Shown one piece after another: positions 10,872 through 22,663 of a stretch of 64,000 nt of DNA. Made by a program: the position numbers and the translations under genes. The stretch is taken from assembly GCF_023856365.1 (NCBI RefSeq), contig NC_064542.1:23840127-23904126 (forward strand), read 5' to 3'. Below the pieces are notes generated by a model that searched no databases, was not told where the DNA came from, and saw only the letters and a list, made by a program, of their open reading frames with translations. Numbering within the stretch: the stretch's first letter is position 1; the number at the start of each line of letters is the position of its first letter. Origin of the DNA: Brienomyrus brachyistius. Its lineage: Eukaryota; Chordata; Actinopteri; Osteoglossiformes; Mormyridae.

Positions 10872-13007
10872 AACTATACCGTTAGTTAAAAAGGCTGTTA
10901 TTTTTACTGTTTTCCACTAGATGTCAGCAAAGAACCATAAAGAAACGAAGACCTGCTAATACAATTAAAAACAGTAAAAATTGTACCTATGGATATAACG
11001 TATAGTCTCATCACCCACATTAGCATATTGTACATGTATGGGGCTACATTTAAATTGTATTTAACAGTGTATCATTTATGAAGGAATGTTTCAAGCAATT
11101 TATAGCCTTAGGGATTTTCGACTTGCGAGTTCCTTAATGCACAATGAACCTTAATGCACTTATTCACTTGCACATCGGTTTCCAGAGAAATGCCTGCAAA
11201 ATTAGTGAATATAAGCCGGGCTTCTGGGTCAGAGTGGGTGGTTGGATGTGTGCAGGGTCTGCAGCACGACGGGGCAGGACAGGAACAGCCGCGCCAGGAG
11301 AAGCTTCCAGACAAACTCGCTGCATCACTAGGAGTGAGGAGAGAGAGGAGCTGCGGCTTACAGCAGGGAATCAGCAGATACTTCAGCGGGAGATGCAGTG
11401 ACTGTGTTTTAGATGCCCATTAGATAGCACTTAATGCACTTATTTGTAATAAACGGTGATCACAACAGTGCAGGCATTATAAAAGAAAATCATATCATGT
11501 ACAGTTTTCACGATGATCAACTTAAGTGAAATGGAAAAATATATGGATTCAAAGATAGATGGATAGACATTTAAACATTAAAACACACAAGAAATACATT
11601 ACATAAGTGTAGAAGACCATTGTGTTTGAACAATTAATTTTATTAATGATGTAAAAATGGCAGAACAGTAGAAGAAGGTAGCGCTTAGCAGGCATGTGTG
11701 CTACCAGGGTTTGGCAGGCTGGTTTGGGGCCTGGTACCTGTGTGCCGGTGTCCTCATAGCTCCCACCTTAACGAAGGCGAAGTAGTGCTGGTGGACACGG
11801 CTACCAGGGAGCAGCTGAGGAAATCACATGCAAAGCAATGGCATAAAGAAGGAGATCAGCTGGAGATCCTGGAACTAATTCTGGATGACCAGGTGGGTCC
11901 AGGGGAGCTTGAAAGCAAGTATGGCGACAGAAACGAAGGGGTAGTGAAGGACAGAGGGGGGATGCTGATGTGCCTGTAACCTCTCAGAACACTGGATGGG
12001 GTGCGGCCCCTTGCCGTGTTCTGCCAAGCGGAGATGTGGCCGCTTCCGTCCTGATCTCGCACGTCCCGCTGAGCACGCAGGGTGCCGGTGGAAAGGCGAG
12101 GAGTGGTATCATCTCTGAGGTGTGAAGCATTGCCACAACTCGCCTGAGAATGTCTCAGTGCTTCACGCTGAAGCATCACTGACACAGCGGAACGACAGAT
12201 TTAAAGAAACTCGGCTTCCAAGCCCCTTTCCAGTTACCAGGAATTAGCCATCAAGCATAAACAAACCATAACACAAACTCAACATTCAATAATACAGGTG
12301 GTTCCCGCGATAAGGCTGACTTACAGACAACTTGCACCTTCGAATGGACTGCTGTAAAGCCTACTACTTTAAAAATTAATGTTAAATACAATAGTTCGTC
12401 AAAACGAATGCAAGCACTGCTTTGTGATGCTTGTGAAATCATTGCACAACTTCAGAGGTTTATCAGCTTGAGGTGCAGTACTGTACCGTATGTAGTTATT
12501 TATAAATGTATAATCATTAATCTTATTATGTATTGTATTATTATTCTTCCGACTTAAAGAAAAACTCAGAGAACAAATCTTGTTCGTAAGCTGGGGGCTG
12601 CATGTAAAACATTTATCCACTGCTGGGGGGCATTCAGGATCCCAAAATAACCCTAACATCTTCAGTTATAACCAGGGCACTTACAGCCTAGCTAGCGTGT
12701 CGACTTTCATTGTGTGTTTCTTGTATTTTTTATTTGTAATAACAACCAATTACTAAGATTTCAGATTATAGTCCATTGCTTGTGTTTATCAGCAGGAATT
12801 AATTTTGATGTCAGATATACAGGACAGTGTGGTTATGAGCTCAGTCAAGAAATGTAACTGGACTTGCATTATATTCATCAAAAGTCTGCGTCATTTTATG
12901 AATATAAACCAACCAGTAGCTTACTGGTATGTTTTGCTAAACATTAGATTTTTTTGGCAATACATTACATATTGGATAGAGTTACTGTCAACATTTATAC
13001 TTATACA
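10872..13007. other. Intergenic DNA, no gene recognised
   Basis: Mostly unique sequence. An open stretch at 11698-11979 (+) lies between a possible acceptor (TCCTCATAG) and a possible donor (CCAG|GTGGGT) but matches no family I know. The stretch at 12290-12660 contains GATAAGGCTGACTTACAGAC and GTTCGTAAGCTGGGGG pieces and may be an eroded repeat related to 21360-21690. Confidence 0.4.
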
Positions 13008-13520
13008 TACAGTACCAGACAAAAATCTGCTAGTGTATATATAACCTTAAGCACACCTTGAGGTTATGTAGTTAGTATCTTGTGAACAAGGAAAGAGATG
13101 GAGTGCTGTGACAGACGACCTGGCCCCCACAGCCCCCCCACATAAACCCTACAGAGCTGCTTTGGGATGAGTTGGATGAAAGAGTAAGAGCAAGGTGGCC
13201 AACTTGTACCCAGAACTTGTGGAAACTCCTTCAGGACTGTTGGAGAAGCATCTCAGGTGGCTACGTCTGGGAGCTGGATGAAAAAACACCAAGAGTCTGG
13301 AATGGCGTCATCAAAACCCAAGGCGAACATTTTGAAGTAGCAAAAATTTGAGATGTTGAACACTTCTCATTGTTGCTATGTTTGATATGCATTACTTTAC
13401 TGATTGAAGGCGTTTTACTATAAGGTGAATATAGAGACATTAAAAGCAGGTCTATCCAGATGTTTGAATTATATTGCATAAACGGATTTATTTTACTCGA
13501 TGTTTTATGTGCCACAATTC
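13008..13520 (+). mobile_element. Decayed Tc1-like transposon, transposase C-terminal part
   Basis: It begins with CAGTACCAGACAAAA, matching the usual fish Tc1 terminal repeat CAGTACCAGTCAAAAG. It then encodes a Tc1-type transposase C-terminus: LLWDELDERVRARWPT, then LWKLLQDCWRSIS, then TPRVWNGVIKTQGEHFEVA after frame shifts. The catalytic region is deleted. The 3' inverted repeat is not clearly preserved. It is an inactive internal-deletion copy. Confidence 0.72.
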
Positions 13521-14038
13521 AATATGAAAGCTCTATGCATGTTTACACCTCCTTCAAGTTTAATTTAAAATGTGAGGAGAGATTCTCAGCGAAGCAACTT
13601 TCTGATATGATCCGACTGAAGGCTTGTCGAAAGATCTAACAATAAATTTGTAAATGAAATACATATAGTTAACAGCTATTTCGTATAACACTATTACAGC
13701 CCAAATCCCTCTAATGATGCAATGAATTTGGCTTGTTTACTTTACACCAATGACATTTAAGCTCTGAGTCGTCACAGGGGTGGAAATACAGAGTCAAGGC
13801 AGGACACCTGTCACAATGTGCAGGTCATGCTACACTAGTACAGAAAGACAAAACTTTAAAGATGGGAAAGAAACACAAATGCTGCTCAAAGGAATGTCAT
13901 GCTCCCTGAATATATGGATCAGGATGGAAAAATACCCAGAAATTACTTTTTTATCAGTGTGGTAACCATCAATTGCTGATGGAAGCAGGACAGACAGTGT
14001 ACATCCAGCCATCACTGACAATGGAATCCAGTGGAAAA

Positions 14039-14517
14039 TGTTTGACATTCTGATTTTGTCCCTGGGTTAAAATGGGAGGGGCTTGCACTTCACTTCTTTA
14101 ACCAACCACAGTCTCCTTTGTATGACATCACTTAGCTCCATTTTTTTTCTCATTTTCAAACTCAAGACTTCCAGCCATCAACCGTGGGGCAGCATGTGGG
14201 CTCAACAGGCTAAACCTCTGTTCCTCTGATAAGAATTTCGCCTTTTCAAGCTTTGTCATTATTAATTATCGTCATAAAACAAAGACGCGTCCTTACGTTG
14301 CTCCATACAGATGCAGGTAAACATGTTCCTGTGTTTCGTATCAATGACTGTCCCTTAACAAAGGGCACACACAATAAAAGGGGCACTTTACCAATCTGTA
14401 CACTTTGCTGCTTAACAGAAAACACTGGTTTTGATTAATGCAGCGATGTCATACAATACAAACTGTGATTGGTTAAACCCAGGGACACATTGAACCTGGG
14501 AAAATCAGAATGTGCAG
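14039..14517. mobile_element. Fold-back MITE-like element
   Basis: The left arm (GACATTCTGATTTTGTCCCT..GGTTAAAATGGG..TTAACCAACCACAGTC..TGTATGACATCAC) is repeated in reverse complement on the right (GATGTCATACAA..CTGTGATTGGTTAAACCCAG..AAAATCAGAATGTGC). The arms are about 75-90 bases around a centre of about 310 bases with no coding potential. The family is not identified. Confidence 0.65.
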
Positions 14518-16639
14518 GAAATGTCTACTAAGTGCCTACTGAGGCTGTCTCCCCCTGCTGGTGATCATGAAGAATAACATGCAGGCTGAAATTGGCCAGA
14601 GCCTGTCAGGTCACATAGATCCCACACTGCCACAAAAACGGGATGTTTAATGAAATATAAGTAATTTTTAAAATGCACTACTGGCAAATATATAAAATAA
14701 AGAAAACAGGCTGGAAAGCATGTTAGCTTTTCTGCGGCATTTTCACAAATTAAGGCTAAAGCAAATAACCCAGAAATTACTTTCAATGGGATGATTAAAT
14801 AATTCACTAAATGATTAAAATTCAAGTCTTTTTTTACAAGCAGGCCCCTAGTGAACTCAATGCTGAATTCAGCAAAGTAAAAGACAGAGGGCATGATATT
14901 TGATGAAGGCTTTCAAAGACAACTGCGAAAAGACTGGCAAATGGCAAATGGTGCAGCTTTGGCCCATCTGTGTACGCATAAAGAAATCTGAGTTTGATTT
15001 GAATATTAGCATATAGGAAATCAAATGAAATGGCAGTAATCCAACTAATTCCAAAAACGATAAACTGGGATAGATCCAGCTTCTTCCTGGAAGGAAACCC
15101 AAGATGTCTGGCAGGGAGTGGGAAGTTTACAGGGCGCCGGCAGGAACGCTGCTCCACACTGTCACAGGAATCCGCAACAGCCGACTCCTACTCCGCTCCA
15201 AATGCTGCCTTTCCATCGATGCCGCTGAATTTCACCATTTGTTTTCTCATTTAGTAAATGACAGGAAATAAACCAAACTCTTTAACAGAAGCCAGTAAAC
15301 TCTGTTGACTATAAATACTATGGTGAGTAATTTTGTAAATAAGCCTAATAGCAATTAGTAATCAGAATTTAAAATAATTATAAAAATACGGAAATAGGCT
15401 TGTGGAAGCCATTAGTGGCTGATAAATGTTTCTGTCCAGTACTCAGAGAGTGAGTCTTCGTTGGTGTCAGTCCTGCACCTCATCTCCGAATATTAATGAT
15501 ACTGTGTCATATTAAAGAAGAAGCGTTTTCCCACTTTTCAGTATGTTCTGACTTGTTTCCCTTCTCTGGACATTCTGCATCTCATTTTTTAACAAGTTTT
15601 ACGTCTCATTAAACACTTTTAGTCCCAGTGTTTTTAACCTGCCATAATATCTCATCAAGCCACCAGCTGGGTATATTTCAGCTACAATCCAGGGGGAATT
15701 AAAATATAGTGAATTGTTTTTTATTGCTTATATCTAACTACATTTAAGAAGGAAAGGTCTTAGTATCCCATGAAAACAGAAGCCCTTAGAAAAAAACTCA
15801 GTCTTGTGTTTGACCATTATGATGCATTTATAGCACATTTTCCTTTTTATCGTCATTAAAACAAATCTTTCTATAGGTTGTTCTCATACATTCCTGGGAC
15901 GGTCTGACCCCTCCCTGCACCCTCCATGGTCCAGAATAATTAGCTGGAAGATGGATGGTCGGGATAAAGTGCTGATTAAATCATATTCTAGATAATTACC
16001 ATACATTGTTTTTTAAAAAATTAAAGGTTGGGGAAGGACATTAAAATCTTTGAGTGCGCCGTTGATTAAAACAACTTACATGTCAAACATTTAGATGAAA
16101 TGGCTTTTAATTCTAGCTGTATATTTAGAGGCTGGTTGGGCAGAAGAGACTTAAGACACTAATGAAAATCTAAGCCATCATCTAATCTACTGTAGATGCA
16201 GCCAAGCCAGTGTCACATGTTTTATGAAGTGAAAAGCAGAAGATGAGAAATGTGTCCAGGCAGTTATCTACAAGCCTTAACATGTGCAGTGTAATACAGT
16301 GATGAACTGTCCACTGCAGGTTCTGGCTTTTTGCCAAGATGCCACAGGTGTAATACTGTTTCTAAAGTCTTGGACTTGAAGATCTTTGTCTGTTTGACCT
16401 TGGGATCTCCTTCGACGTGTCAGAGCTGCAAATGGCTTGGCGTCCCACGCCCCCCCCCCCCCCCCAGTGTGGATTCTCTCCTCCTTCTCCTTCATTTCAT
16501 CCCTAGACTTTGCTGTCTGTGGAGCAATTCTTCGGTGGCGTACAGCGTGCAAAGTGGAGGGGGGACAAAGGAGGTGAGCTGTAATGTGTTAACATCCAGC
16601 TCTCAGACACACCATGTAAAAATAACAAAAGAGTCACCG
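14518..16639. other. Intergenic single-copy DNA
   Basis: No gene is seen. A short L2-like tail is possible at 15890-15960 (ends AGCTGGAAGATGGATGG). A C-run lies at 16450-16466. The rest is unique AT-rich sequence with TAATTA-type words and unknown function. Confidence 0.45.
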
Positions 16640-17010
16640 TAGCATGAAGATCAGGCCAAAGACACGGGTGTGTGGAGGCTGTCCCGGTTTGCCTCTGATT
16701 ATAAGCCATCATCTTTGATTTGAATCGGCCACAAAGAATCACTGCAGCTATGCTAGAGAGGGAGTGAAAGGTTTGCCCGCTAATGGCAACAGAGAAAAGA
16801 TTAGAAGTAAATGATCGCTTTGGCCCTGCTGCGATGCTCGAATCTTCATTTGGAGCAAATGCAATCAGTCTGGATGCGGATTCACATCCTATTTTTGGAT
16901 GGCAATAAAGAAAACAAAAGCCAAATGAGTCATTTGTTAACGAGGTATTGTCCTTTGTGTTAAGCCGGAGAATGCATTGGTGCGTTCTGTGGCCAGACGT
17001 GCAAAGCTGC
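16640..17010. other. Candidate conserved non-coding block
   Basis: The sequence is unique, low in simple repeats and free of mobile-element signatures. It is dense in transcription-factor-like words (ATCTTTGATTTGAAT, GAGCAAATGCAATCA, ATGAGTCATTTG). Long minus-strand openness across it is not supported by splice sites or by similarity to any protein I recognise. Its conservation is a guess that only a cross-species alignment could confirm. Confidence 0.25.
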
Positions 17011-17699
17011 TCTTGTGGATGTCCTGCTTCTCTGGGATATAGCTTCATAAAAACAGCATCAGGGCTGGCTGAAAGCATCTCCATGCGATCTAGCGTGGCT
17101 TTTCAAAAACCCACAAACTGCCACAGTGACATCGTTAAAAACACTGCGACTAGCAACGCACTTTGTCTTCACCTCCCTTCCATAAACGGTTGTCGTCGTT
17201 GTTTTAATACCCATAACACCTTGGGACTCTGAAGGCTGACAGCTCGGCCCGTTCTCAGATGACTTTATTATTTTGTTTATTCCTGCATTTAGAGGGATTT
17301 CTACATGCCAGTTGAGAGTGTGACAGTAATTAACAGGGTGTCGACACAGAGCAGCCTCCGCGTAAACTGACAGTGCAGTGTTCAGCTGCCAGTGCGTCAG
17401 GCATTTTAAAGGTATATTGTATCACCTCAATGCAGACCTGAGGCAGCAGTAAAGAAAAGGCCTGTCTTTTACATGTGACTGCGGCTCTTCCTTTTAGCTG
17501 TCAGGCGATTTTGTGAAATAATAATGAAAACTTTTTTATACAGCATGAATGCTAATGATTGGTTTTCCTCATTTTAATACATATAAATTTGTATACATTT
17601 TTGAGTGTTTTCTTTAATATATACTGACGATGAACTGGTCAACATTCATATTTGCAAAAGTGCTATTGATAAAAAATATTCAGCCATGCTGAATTCATA

Positions 17700-17770
17700 A
17701 CACATAAAAACAGGAAATACCCCAGGACCTTGTCCAGGATACGCAGTTAGAAGATGAATGGATACAAACA
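17700..17770 (+). repeat. L2-like 3' tail fragment
   Basis: CCAGGACCTTGTCCAGGATA followed by CGCAGTTAGAAGATGAATGGAT is the tail of a fish L2-type LINE (usual GGATAAGTGGTTAGAAGATGGATGG). Confidence 0.5.
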
Positions 17771-18784
17771 TAGAATAGATTTTACTCATATTATGATGTC
17801 GACTGCTGTTGTTTTGTGTGTTTCAAACTGCATTAAAGCTTCTTTACCAAACTGAATCTGGATTCTGTAAAAAAAAAATGATTTCTACAACGCTACACCC
17901 TGACTGAAACAACTGTATGGCATGACAAAGCTTGACATCTTCCCTAACCTCTCTTCTTTCTAGTTCTGCAGAAGAATTTGTAAAACCACATTAAAAAGTC
18001 AGACCGCATCCCCGGGAGTGCCCACCTGACTACAAATCAAATATTTAGTGGCAGAAGCCAAGGCTACCTTAGAGCAGATCACCCCCAAAATATTCAGTGG
18101 TTTTAGTATAAAGAGAATTAAAACATTTTTTTCTGAAACACAGTTTTTTGAGTGGTGCATTCAGGCGACTGCGAGCATAGAATTGAAGTGCTGTGAGAAT
18201 AAAAAAACGAATGGATTGAAACGATCTTCAGATGACGCTGCAGCACAGAAGGAAATATACCTCGCTGAGCCTTTAATTGAAAAAAATGATCAGTTTGTAT
18301 TCCTGGAAAAAGCAGCATTCAAAATTTCAGCATGAGGTTAGGAATTATATTTGTTCTGTGTTATCACACTGATACAAACAGTATGCTATTCAATGCAACA
18401 AGCCGCAATTTGCAACAGAGGAAACATTATAGCATTAAAAAAGCAAAGGATGGCCTCCTTTTAATACTCCTGTGTAATCTCTTCTGTATGCTTAATTTGA
18501 TTGTTTTTTAGTCCAAAGATAAATCATCTTACACAAGATGAAGCTCCTCAAAGTTTAATGTGTATTGGTTTTCAAAGAGAATAGTGGAGGTCTTACATTC
18601 TTGCCCAGATACAACCAAAACAAACAAAAAAAGAGATATTTGGTATAAAATCAGCGTAAAATTTATACAGCCTCCCAAAGCACAGGGTGGATTGCTTTGA
18701 ATTTGTGCTGCAGTATGAGTCATGTGAGTTTTCAGCAGCTCGGTCAGTTTTCCCGGAAACTGTAGCAATCAGATTCCTCTTTTC
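17771..18784. other. Intergenic DNA, no feature recognised
   Basis: AT-rich unique sequence. Open frames here are short and lack coding character. Confidence 0.45.
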
Positions 18785-19735
18785 ATGTCATGTGTAACAG
18801 GACCTGCCCGTGTGCAGTCGGTGAGCTAAGCTGTTTTCAGAGACCCCTTTACATGTCAGGCCTTCACACGTGTAACAGGACCTGCCCGTGTGCAGTCGGT
18901 GTGCGAAGCTGTTTTTAGAGACCCCTTTACATGTCCGACCTTCACACATGTAACGGGACATGCCTGTGTGCAATCGGTGTGCGAAGCTGTTTTCAGAGAC
19001 CCCTTTACATGTCAGGCCTTCACACGTGTAACAGGACCTGCCCGTGTGCAGTCGGTGTGCGAAGCTGTTTTTAGAGACCCCTTTACATGTCAGGCCTTCA
19101 CACGTGTAATGGGACATGCCTGTATGCAGTCGGTGTGCGAAGCTGTTTTTTAGAGACCCCTTTACATGTCAGTCCTTCACACGTGTAACGGGACATGCCT
19201 GTATGCAGTCGGTGTGCAAAGCTGTTTTTTAGAGACCCCTTTACATGTCAGGCCTTCACACGTGTAATGGGACATGCCTGTGTGCAGTCGGTGTGCGATG
19301 TTGTTTTCAGAGACCCCTTTACATGTCAGACCTTCACACGTGTAATGGGACATGCCTGTGTGCAATCGGTGTGTAAAGCTGTTTTCAGAGACCCCTTTAC
19401 ATGTCAGGCCTTCACACGTGTAACAGGACCTGCCTGTATGCAGTCGGTGTGCGAAGCTATTTTTAGAGAACCCTTTACATGTCAGGCCTTCACACGTGTA
19501 ACGGGACCTGCCTGTGTGCAGTCGGTGTGCGATGTTGTTTTCAGAGACCCCTTTACATGTCAGACCTTCACACGTGTGACGGGACATGCCTGTGTGCAAT
19601 CGGTGTGCAAAGCTGTTTTCAGAGACCCCTTTACATGTCAGGCCTTCACACGTGTAACAGGACCTGCCCGTGTGCAGTCGGTGTGCGAAGCTGTTTTCAG
19701 AGACCCCTTTACATGTCAGGCCTTCACACGTGTAC
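18785..19735. repeat. 78-bp minisatellite, about 12 copies
   Basis: The unit contains CTGCCCGTGTGCAGTCGGTG, GCGAAGCTGTTTTCAGAGAC and TTTACATGTCAGGCCTTCAC. Copies are spaced 78 bases apart; two have one extra T. Two main unit types, CCTGCCCGTGTGCAG and CATGCCTGTGTGCAA, are interspersed. Because 78 is a multiple of three, both strands stay open for long stretches. The minus-strand 26-residue unit reads HRLHTGRSCYTCEGLTCKGV plus SENSFA, and the plus-strand unit reads QSVCEAVFRDPFTCQAFTRV plus TGPACV. I annotate it as non-coding because no start context, splice site or known protein was found. Confidence 0.95.
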
Positions 19736-19754
19736 AGCACACTGTCCAGCACTA

Positions 19755-19965
19755 AAATGATGTATAAAATAACCATCCATCCATCCATTGCTTATCCAGG
19801 TCAAGGTTACAGAGGGCTGTAGGTTCGGCGGATTCAGAGAACCAGCTTCTGATGTTTGGATTATCGTATCAGAGAACTATACATACATGTGATTTCCTAT
19901 AACTGCTTATCCAGAGTTGCGGTGGTCCTGAAGGGGGAACCCTGGATACAGGAGAACCAGTGACA
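19755..19965 (-). repeat. L2-like LINE tail fragments, minus orientation
   Basis: CCATCCATCCATCCATTGCT followed by TATCCAGGTCAAGG, and a second start at 19905 (TAACTGCTTATCCAGAGTTG), are reverse-complement L2-type tails. They probably represent two truncated copies or one broken copy. Confidence 0.55.
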
Positions 19966-20268
19966 TTACTTGCTTTTTTCCATCTGACATCATCGGCCTT
20001 TGCACTATATTAACACGAACGTGACTTGAACCGCACAAATTAACTGGAGAATCTGCCGCTAATCCCCAGCTATGGGTGAGCACTCCTTACCATGCAATCC
20101 TGCATGGTGCTGTGTTGTTTACCATGATGGATTATGGGAGAGTGGAGGCTGTGCTGAGCTTTTTTTTTAGGGGGGGGGGCAACACAGACACCATTCACTT
20201 GGCATTTCCAGTGAAAGATTCATTACAGTAATTAGGCTGTGCCTTCTTATTGATCTGCAAGACAAAAA

Positions 20269-20301
<33 letters not shown>

Positions 20302-20327
20302 GTGTGTGGTGTGTGTGTGTGTGTGTT
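20269..20327. repeat. (TG)n microsatellite, interrupted
   Basis: About 58 bases of TG with GCG and GG interruptions. Confidence 0.95.
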
Positions 20328-20959
20328 TATACTGCACCTGATTGAAGAAGAAGTTGCTCTTTAATTTGTGTTTATCTTTGTACAGACATCAGCAGCCTGG
20401 GTAATCAGCTCGCCCCTGTCGTGAGCACAGGAAACGACCTCTCCATTTAGCCACATAGAAGATGTCAGAATGCAAAGGCATTAGCAGGCTTTCTGCCTCC
20501 TGCTAAATGGCCAGCTTTAAGCACATAATCAATCCAGTGCATTTTACATTACAACAGATGAACATGCTAGTAATATTTAATAAGAACATAAGACATTTTT
20601 CATATCAAAGTCTTAAATAAAGGGAATGTAACATGTAAAACTTATAATGAAGTCATTGCTATTGTTGAAGGATGCGGTTTAAGATTTCACATATTATCAT
20701 TTGACAAATTTAGCTAGCACTGTTCTCCAAAGAAATTCCCTTTTCTTTTTAACAAAAGATTTATAATGGCTCGCATAGATGTTTGCATTTTGTGTGATTC
20801 ATGACATGATACGCCATTTATAATAATATACAGTAGTACTGCACATAACTGAGTGCCCGATTCTTCATGTAATTGTTCAGGGGTTAATAACTGTAAAATT
20901 TAGATTAACCTTAAATGTATTTTTAATTTCATGGAGCAGTTATATAAAAAAAAAAAACA

Positions 20960-21240
20960 ATGAACATTATGGGCAACCATTCACAGCCTCAGTGCTGTCA
21001 TTTAGTCAATCGACAGCTTAGTCAAGTGTAATTAATTATGAGCACAGATGGAACCAGTATTGAAAATGTCATCAGGGCAAGAGTCGAGAATCACAGGGAC
21101 AAACAGTGATTTCAAGAAGAATCTATATTTTCCTGTGCTGACTGCTCTATTCAAAAGACATCGCACTCTCGTCAGCTTGACAAATTAGGGTTGCTCGGTT
21201 GATTGATGTTGTTTCTCAGCACTGTGAAAAACAATCTTTA
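20960..21240. other. Candidate conserved non-coding block
   Basis: Unique sequence with homeodomain-like and E-box-like words close together (GTGTAATTAATTATGAGCAC, ACAGATGGAACC) and no repeat signature. The call rests on composition only. Confidence 0.22.
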
Positions 21241-21359
21241 TTCAAACTACTGGATCATTTAAACAGAGTGAGTGGAGATACTAATGATACAAGAATAAAA
21301 AAATAGCTTTTTTCCAGATGAAAAAACTTTTCTGATTTTGTAGGTTTGTAAGGTTTTGT

Positions 21360-21690
21360 AGTTTGTAAATACCGACGCTCCCATACTTACGAATGAGATA
21401 CGTTCCGAACAGCCTTTCACAACTTGAAATGTTCGTAAGTCATTATTCAACATCATTTTCGGGGTATACGCAAGTACTAAGATCTCGGATGCTGGGAGTA
21501 CGCACGCTACACTGCTGCTGGAGTAGCGGCCAGAATTCGTACTGGGCATAACTGGCGTGCAGAAAAAAAACTTATGTTGCGGACAGGAAACGGGAGCCCA
21601 ACAAACACAATTTGGAGTTACGGTCCTTTTCGTTCGTATGTCTGAAAGTTTGTAAGTTGAAAGTTCATAAGCAGAGGAGCATCTGTACAT
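21360..21690. repeat. Unclassified dispersed repeat, partly inverted
   Basis: The start (CATACTTACGAATGAGATAC) and the end (CGTTCGTATGTCTGAAAGTT) contain mutually inverted TTACGAA/TTCGTA-type words. The CTTACGAA..GTTCGTAAGT pattern also appears at 12290-12660. This suggests an old MITE-like family, but no clear terminal duplication is visible. Confidence 0.35.
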
Positions 21691-21709
21691 GCACTACCTA
21701 CAGTACCAG

Positions 21710-22156
21710 TCAAAAGTATGGAGAAGCCAAGCCACCTATGAAGGGAAGGGAAAGTGTCAGATCACATGACCTGGTCACCTGACTGAAATGCAGTAGAAAA
21801 CGTTTTGGAGGAGTTTGATCCGAGAATGAAGATGAGAGCTCAGCATGCATGTGAGACCTTCAGGACAGCTGGAAAAGCATCTCTGGAGGCCACTTCATGA
21901 ACCTGTCATAGAGGAGACAGTAGGATCAGCCAGTCACTGGAGCAACTGGCATTAGGGGCCTTCTTCAAGGGTCCAATGGTGGGATCATGCTGCCGACCAC
22001 GGGATTTGAACCAGCAACCTCCTGAGTCCCAATCCACAGAACAGCCCCCTGACCCAACAAAGTATTTTTTTAGTTTAATACTTTTCTGGTCATTGTATAA
22101 CTGCATATATATTATGTTATAGTTGTAATGTCTTTATAATTATTCTAAAATGCAGA
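21710..22156 (+). mobile_element. Tc1-like transposon relic interrupted by a SINE
   Basis: It starts with CAGTACCAGTCAAAAGTATG, the Tc1 terminal repeat. A shortened transposase 3' region follows (GATCACATGACCTGGTCACC, GGACAGCTGGAAAAGCATCT, CACTTCATGAACC). After the inserted SINE, the Tc1 3' non-coding region resumes (TTAGTTTAATACTTTTCTGG, TTATAGTTGTAATGTCTTTA, ATTATTCTAAAATGCAG). No intact transposase remains. Confidence 0.7.
21905..22062 (-). repeat. tRNA-derived SINE nested in Tc1 relic
   Basis: On the minus strand the head reads GTTGGGTCAGGGGGCTGTTC, then the box B match GGTTCAAATCCC, then a body with CCCACCATTGGACCCTTGAA. It lies inside the Tc1-like sequence, so it inserted later. Confidence 0.65.
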
Positions 22157-22427
22157 CAATAGTACAAACAAACCTTTCTTTGGGTAGGTGTGACTGGTGG
22201 TGTGTCTTCCTCAACGAGACTGAATGTTTGCTGGGGCCAGCATAATTATACCCTAAACACACATGGCGCGTTAACAAAGAAACTTGCCTACATTTTTCCC
22301 CAGCTAATTACTATGATTTGCTAAGTGTCTTGCCAATAGTCCTGCAGGTGAGTTTAAAAAGTTTTCTAACTTGGTCAGATGTCATTGTACAAAGAACCTT
22401 GTAACTACCGGATTTGGAGCGTGGGAG

Positions 22428-22556
22428 GAAACTGTAGTGTCCAATGGGAACCCACGCAAACATGTGGGGTGTGCAGGACTGGGGAGCCCAAACCCACCTC
22501 TCTGAATGGTGCAGTGACAAGGCTATGTGCTGAGCCGCTGGGCCACGCTGTAATAG
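22428..22556 (-). repeat. L2-like LINE fragment, minus orientation
   Basis: GTGGGAGGAAACTG followed by GAACCCACGCAAACATGTGG and later GCTGAGCCGCTGGGCCACGC is the reverse complement of the common fish L2-type 3' region (GGAGGAAACC..AACCCACGCAGACA..ACCACTGCGCCACC). Confidence 0.6.
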
Positions 22557-22632
22557 GATATTTTTAGTAAAGCTGCAGAACAAACAAGTGAAATGAAATA
22601 CATGTATATTTTTACAACACCACTGATACTTA

Positions 22633-22663
22633 GAATGATGATGATGATGATGATGATGATGAT
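22633..22663. repeat. (GAT)n trinucleotide repeat
   Basis: About ten tandem GAT/ATG units. Confidence 0.95.

Noticed and set aside
11698..11979. Possible exon with TCATAG acceptor and GTGGGT donor
   Set aside because: The peptide is not recognised, no partner exon was found and the flanking sequence is not gene-like. It could be revisited with RNA data.
16503..17084. 193-codon minus-strand frame as a gene
   Set aside because: The peptide has no family resemblance and the frame spans non-coding-like composition. No splice or poly(A) context was found.
19177..19788. 203-codon minus-strand frame as a zinc-finger protein
   Set aside because: Cysteine/histidine spacing does not fit C2H2 fingers, and the opposite strand is equally open. 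The period being a multiple of three explains both.
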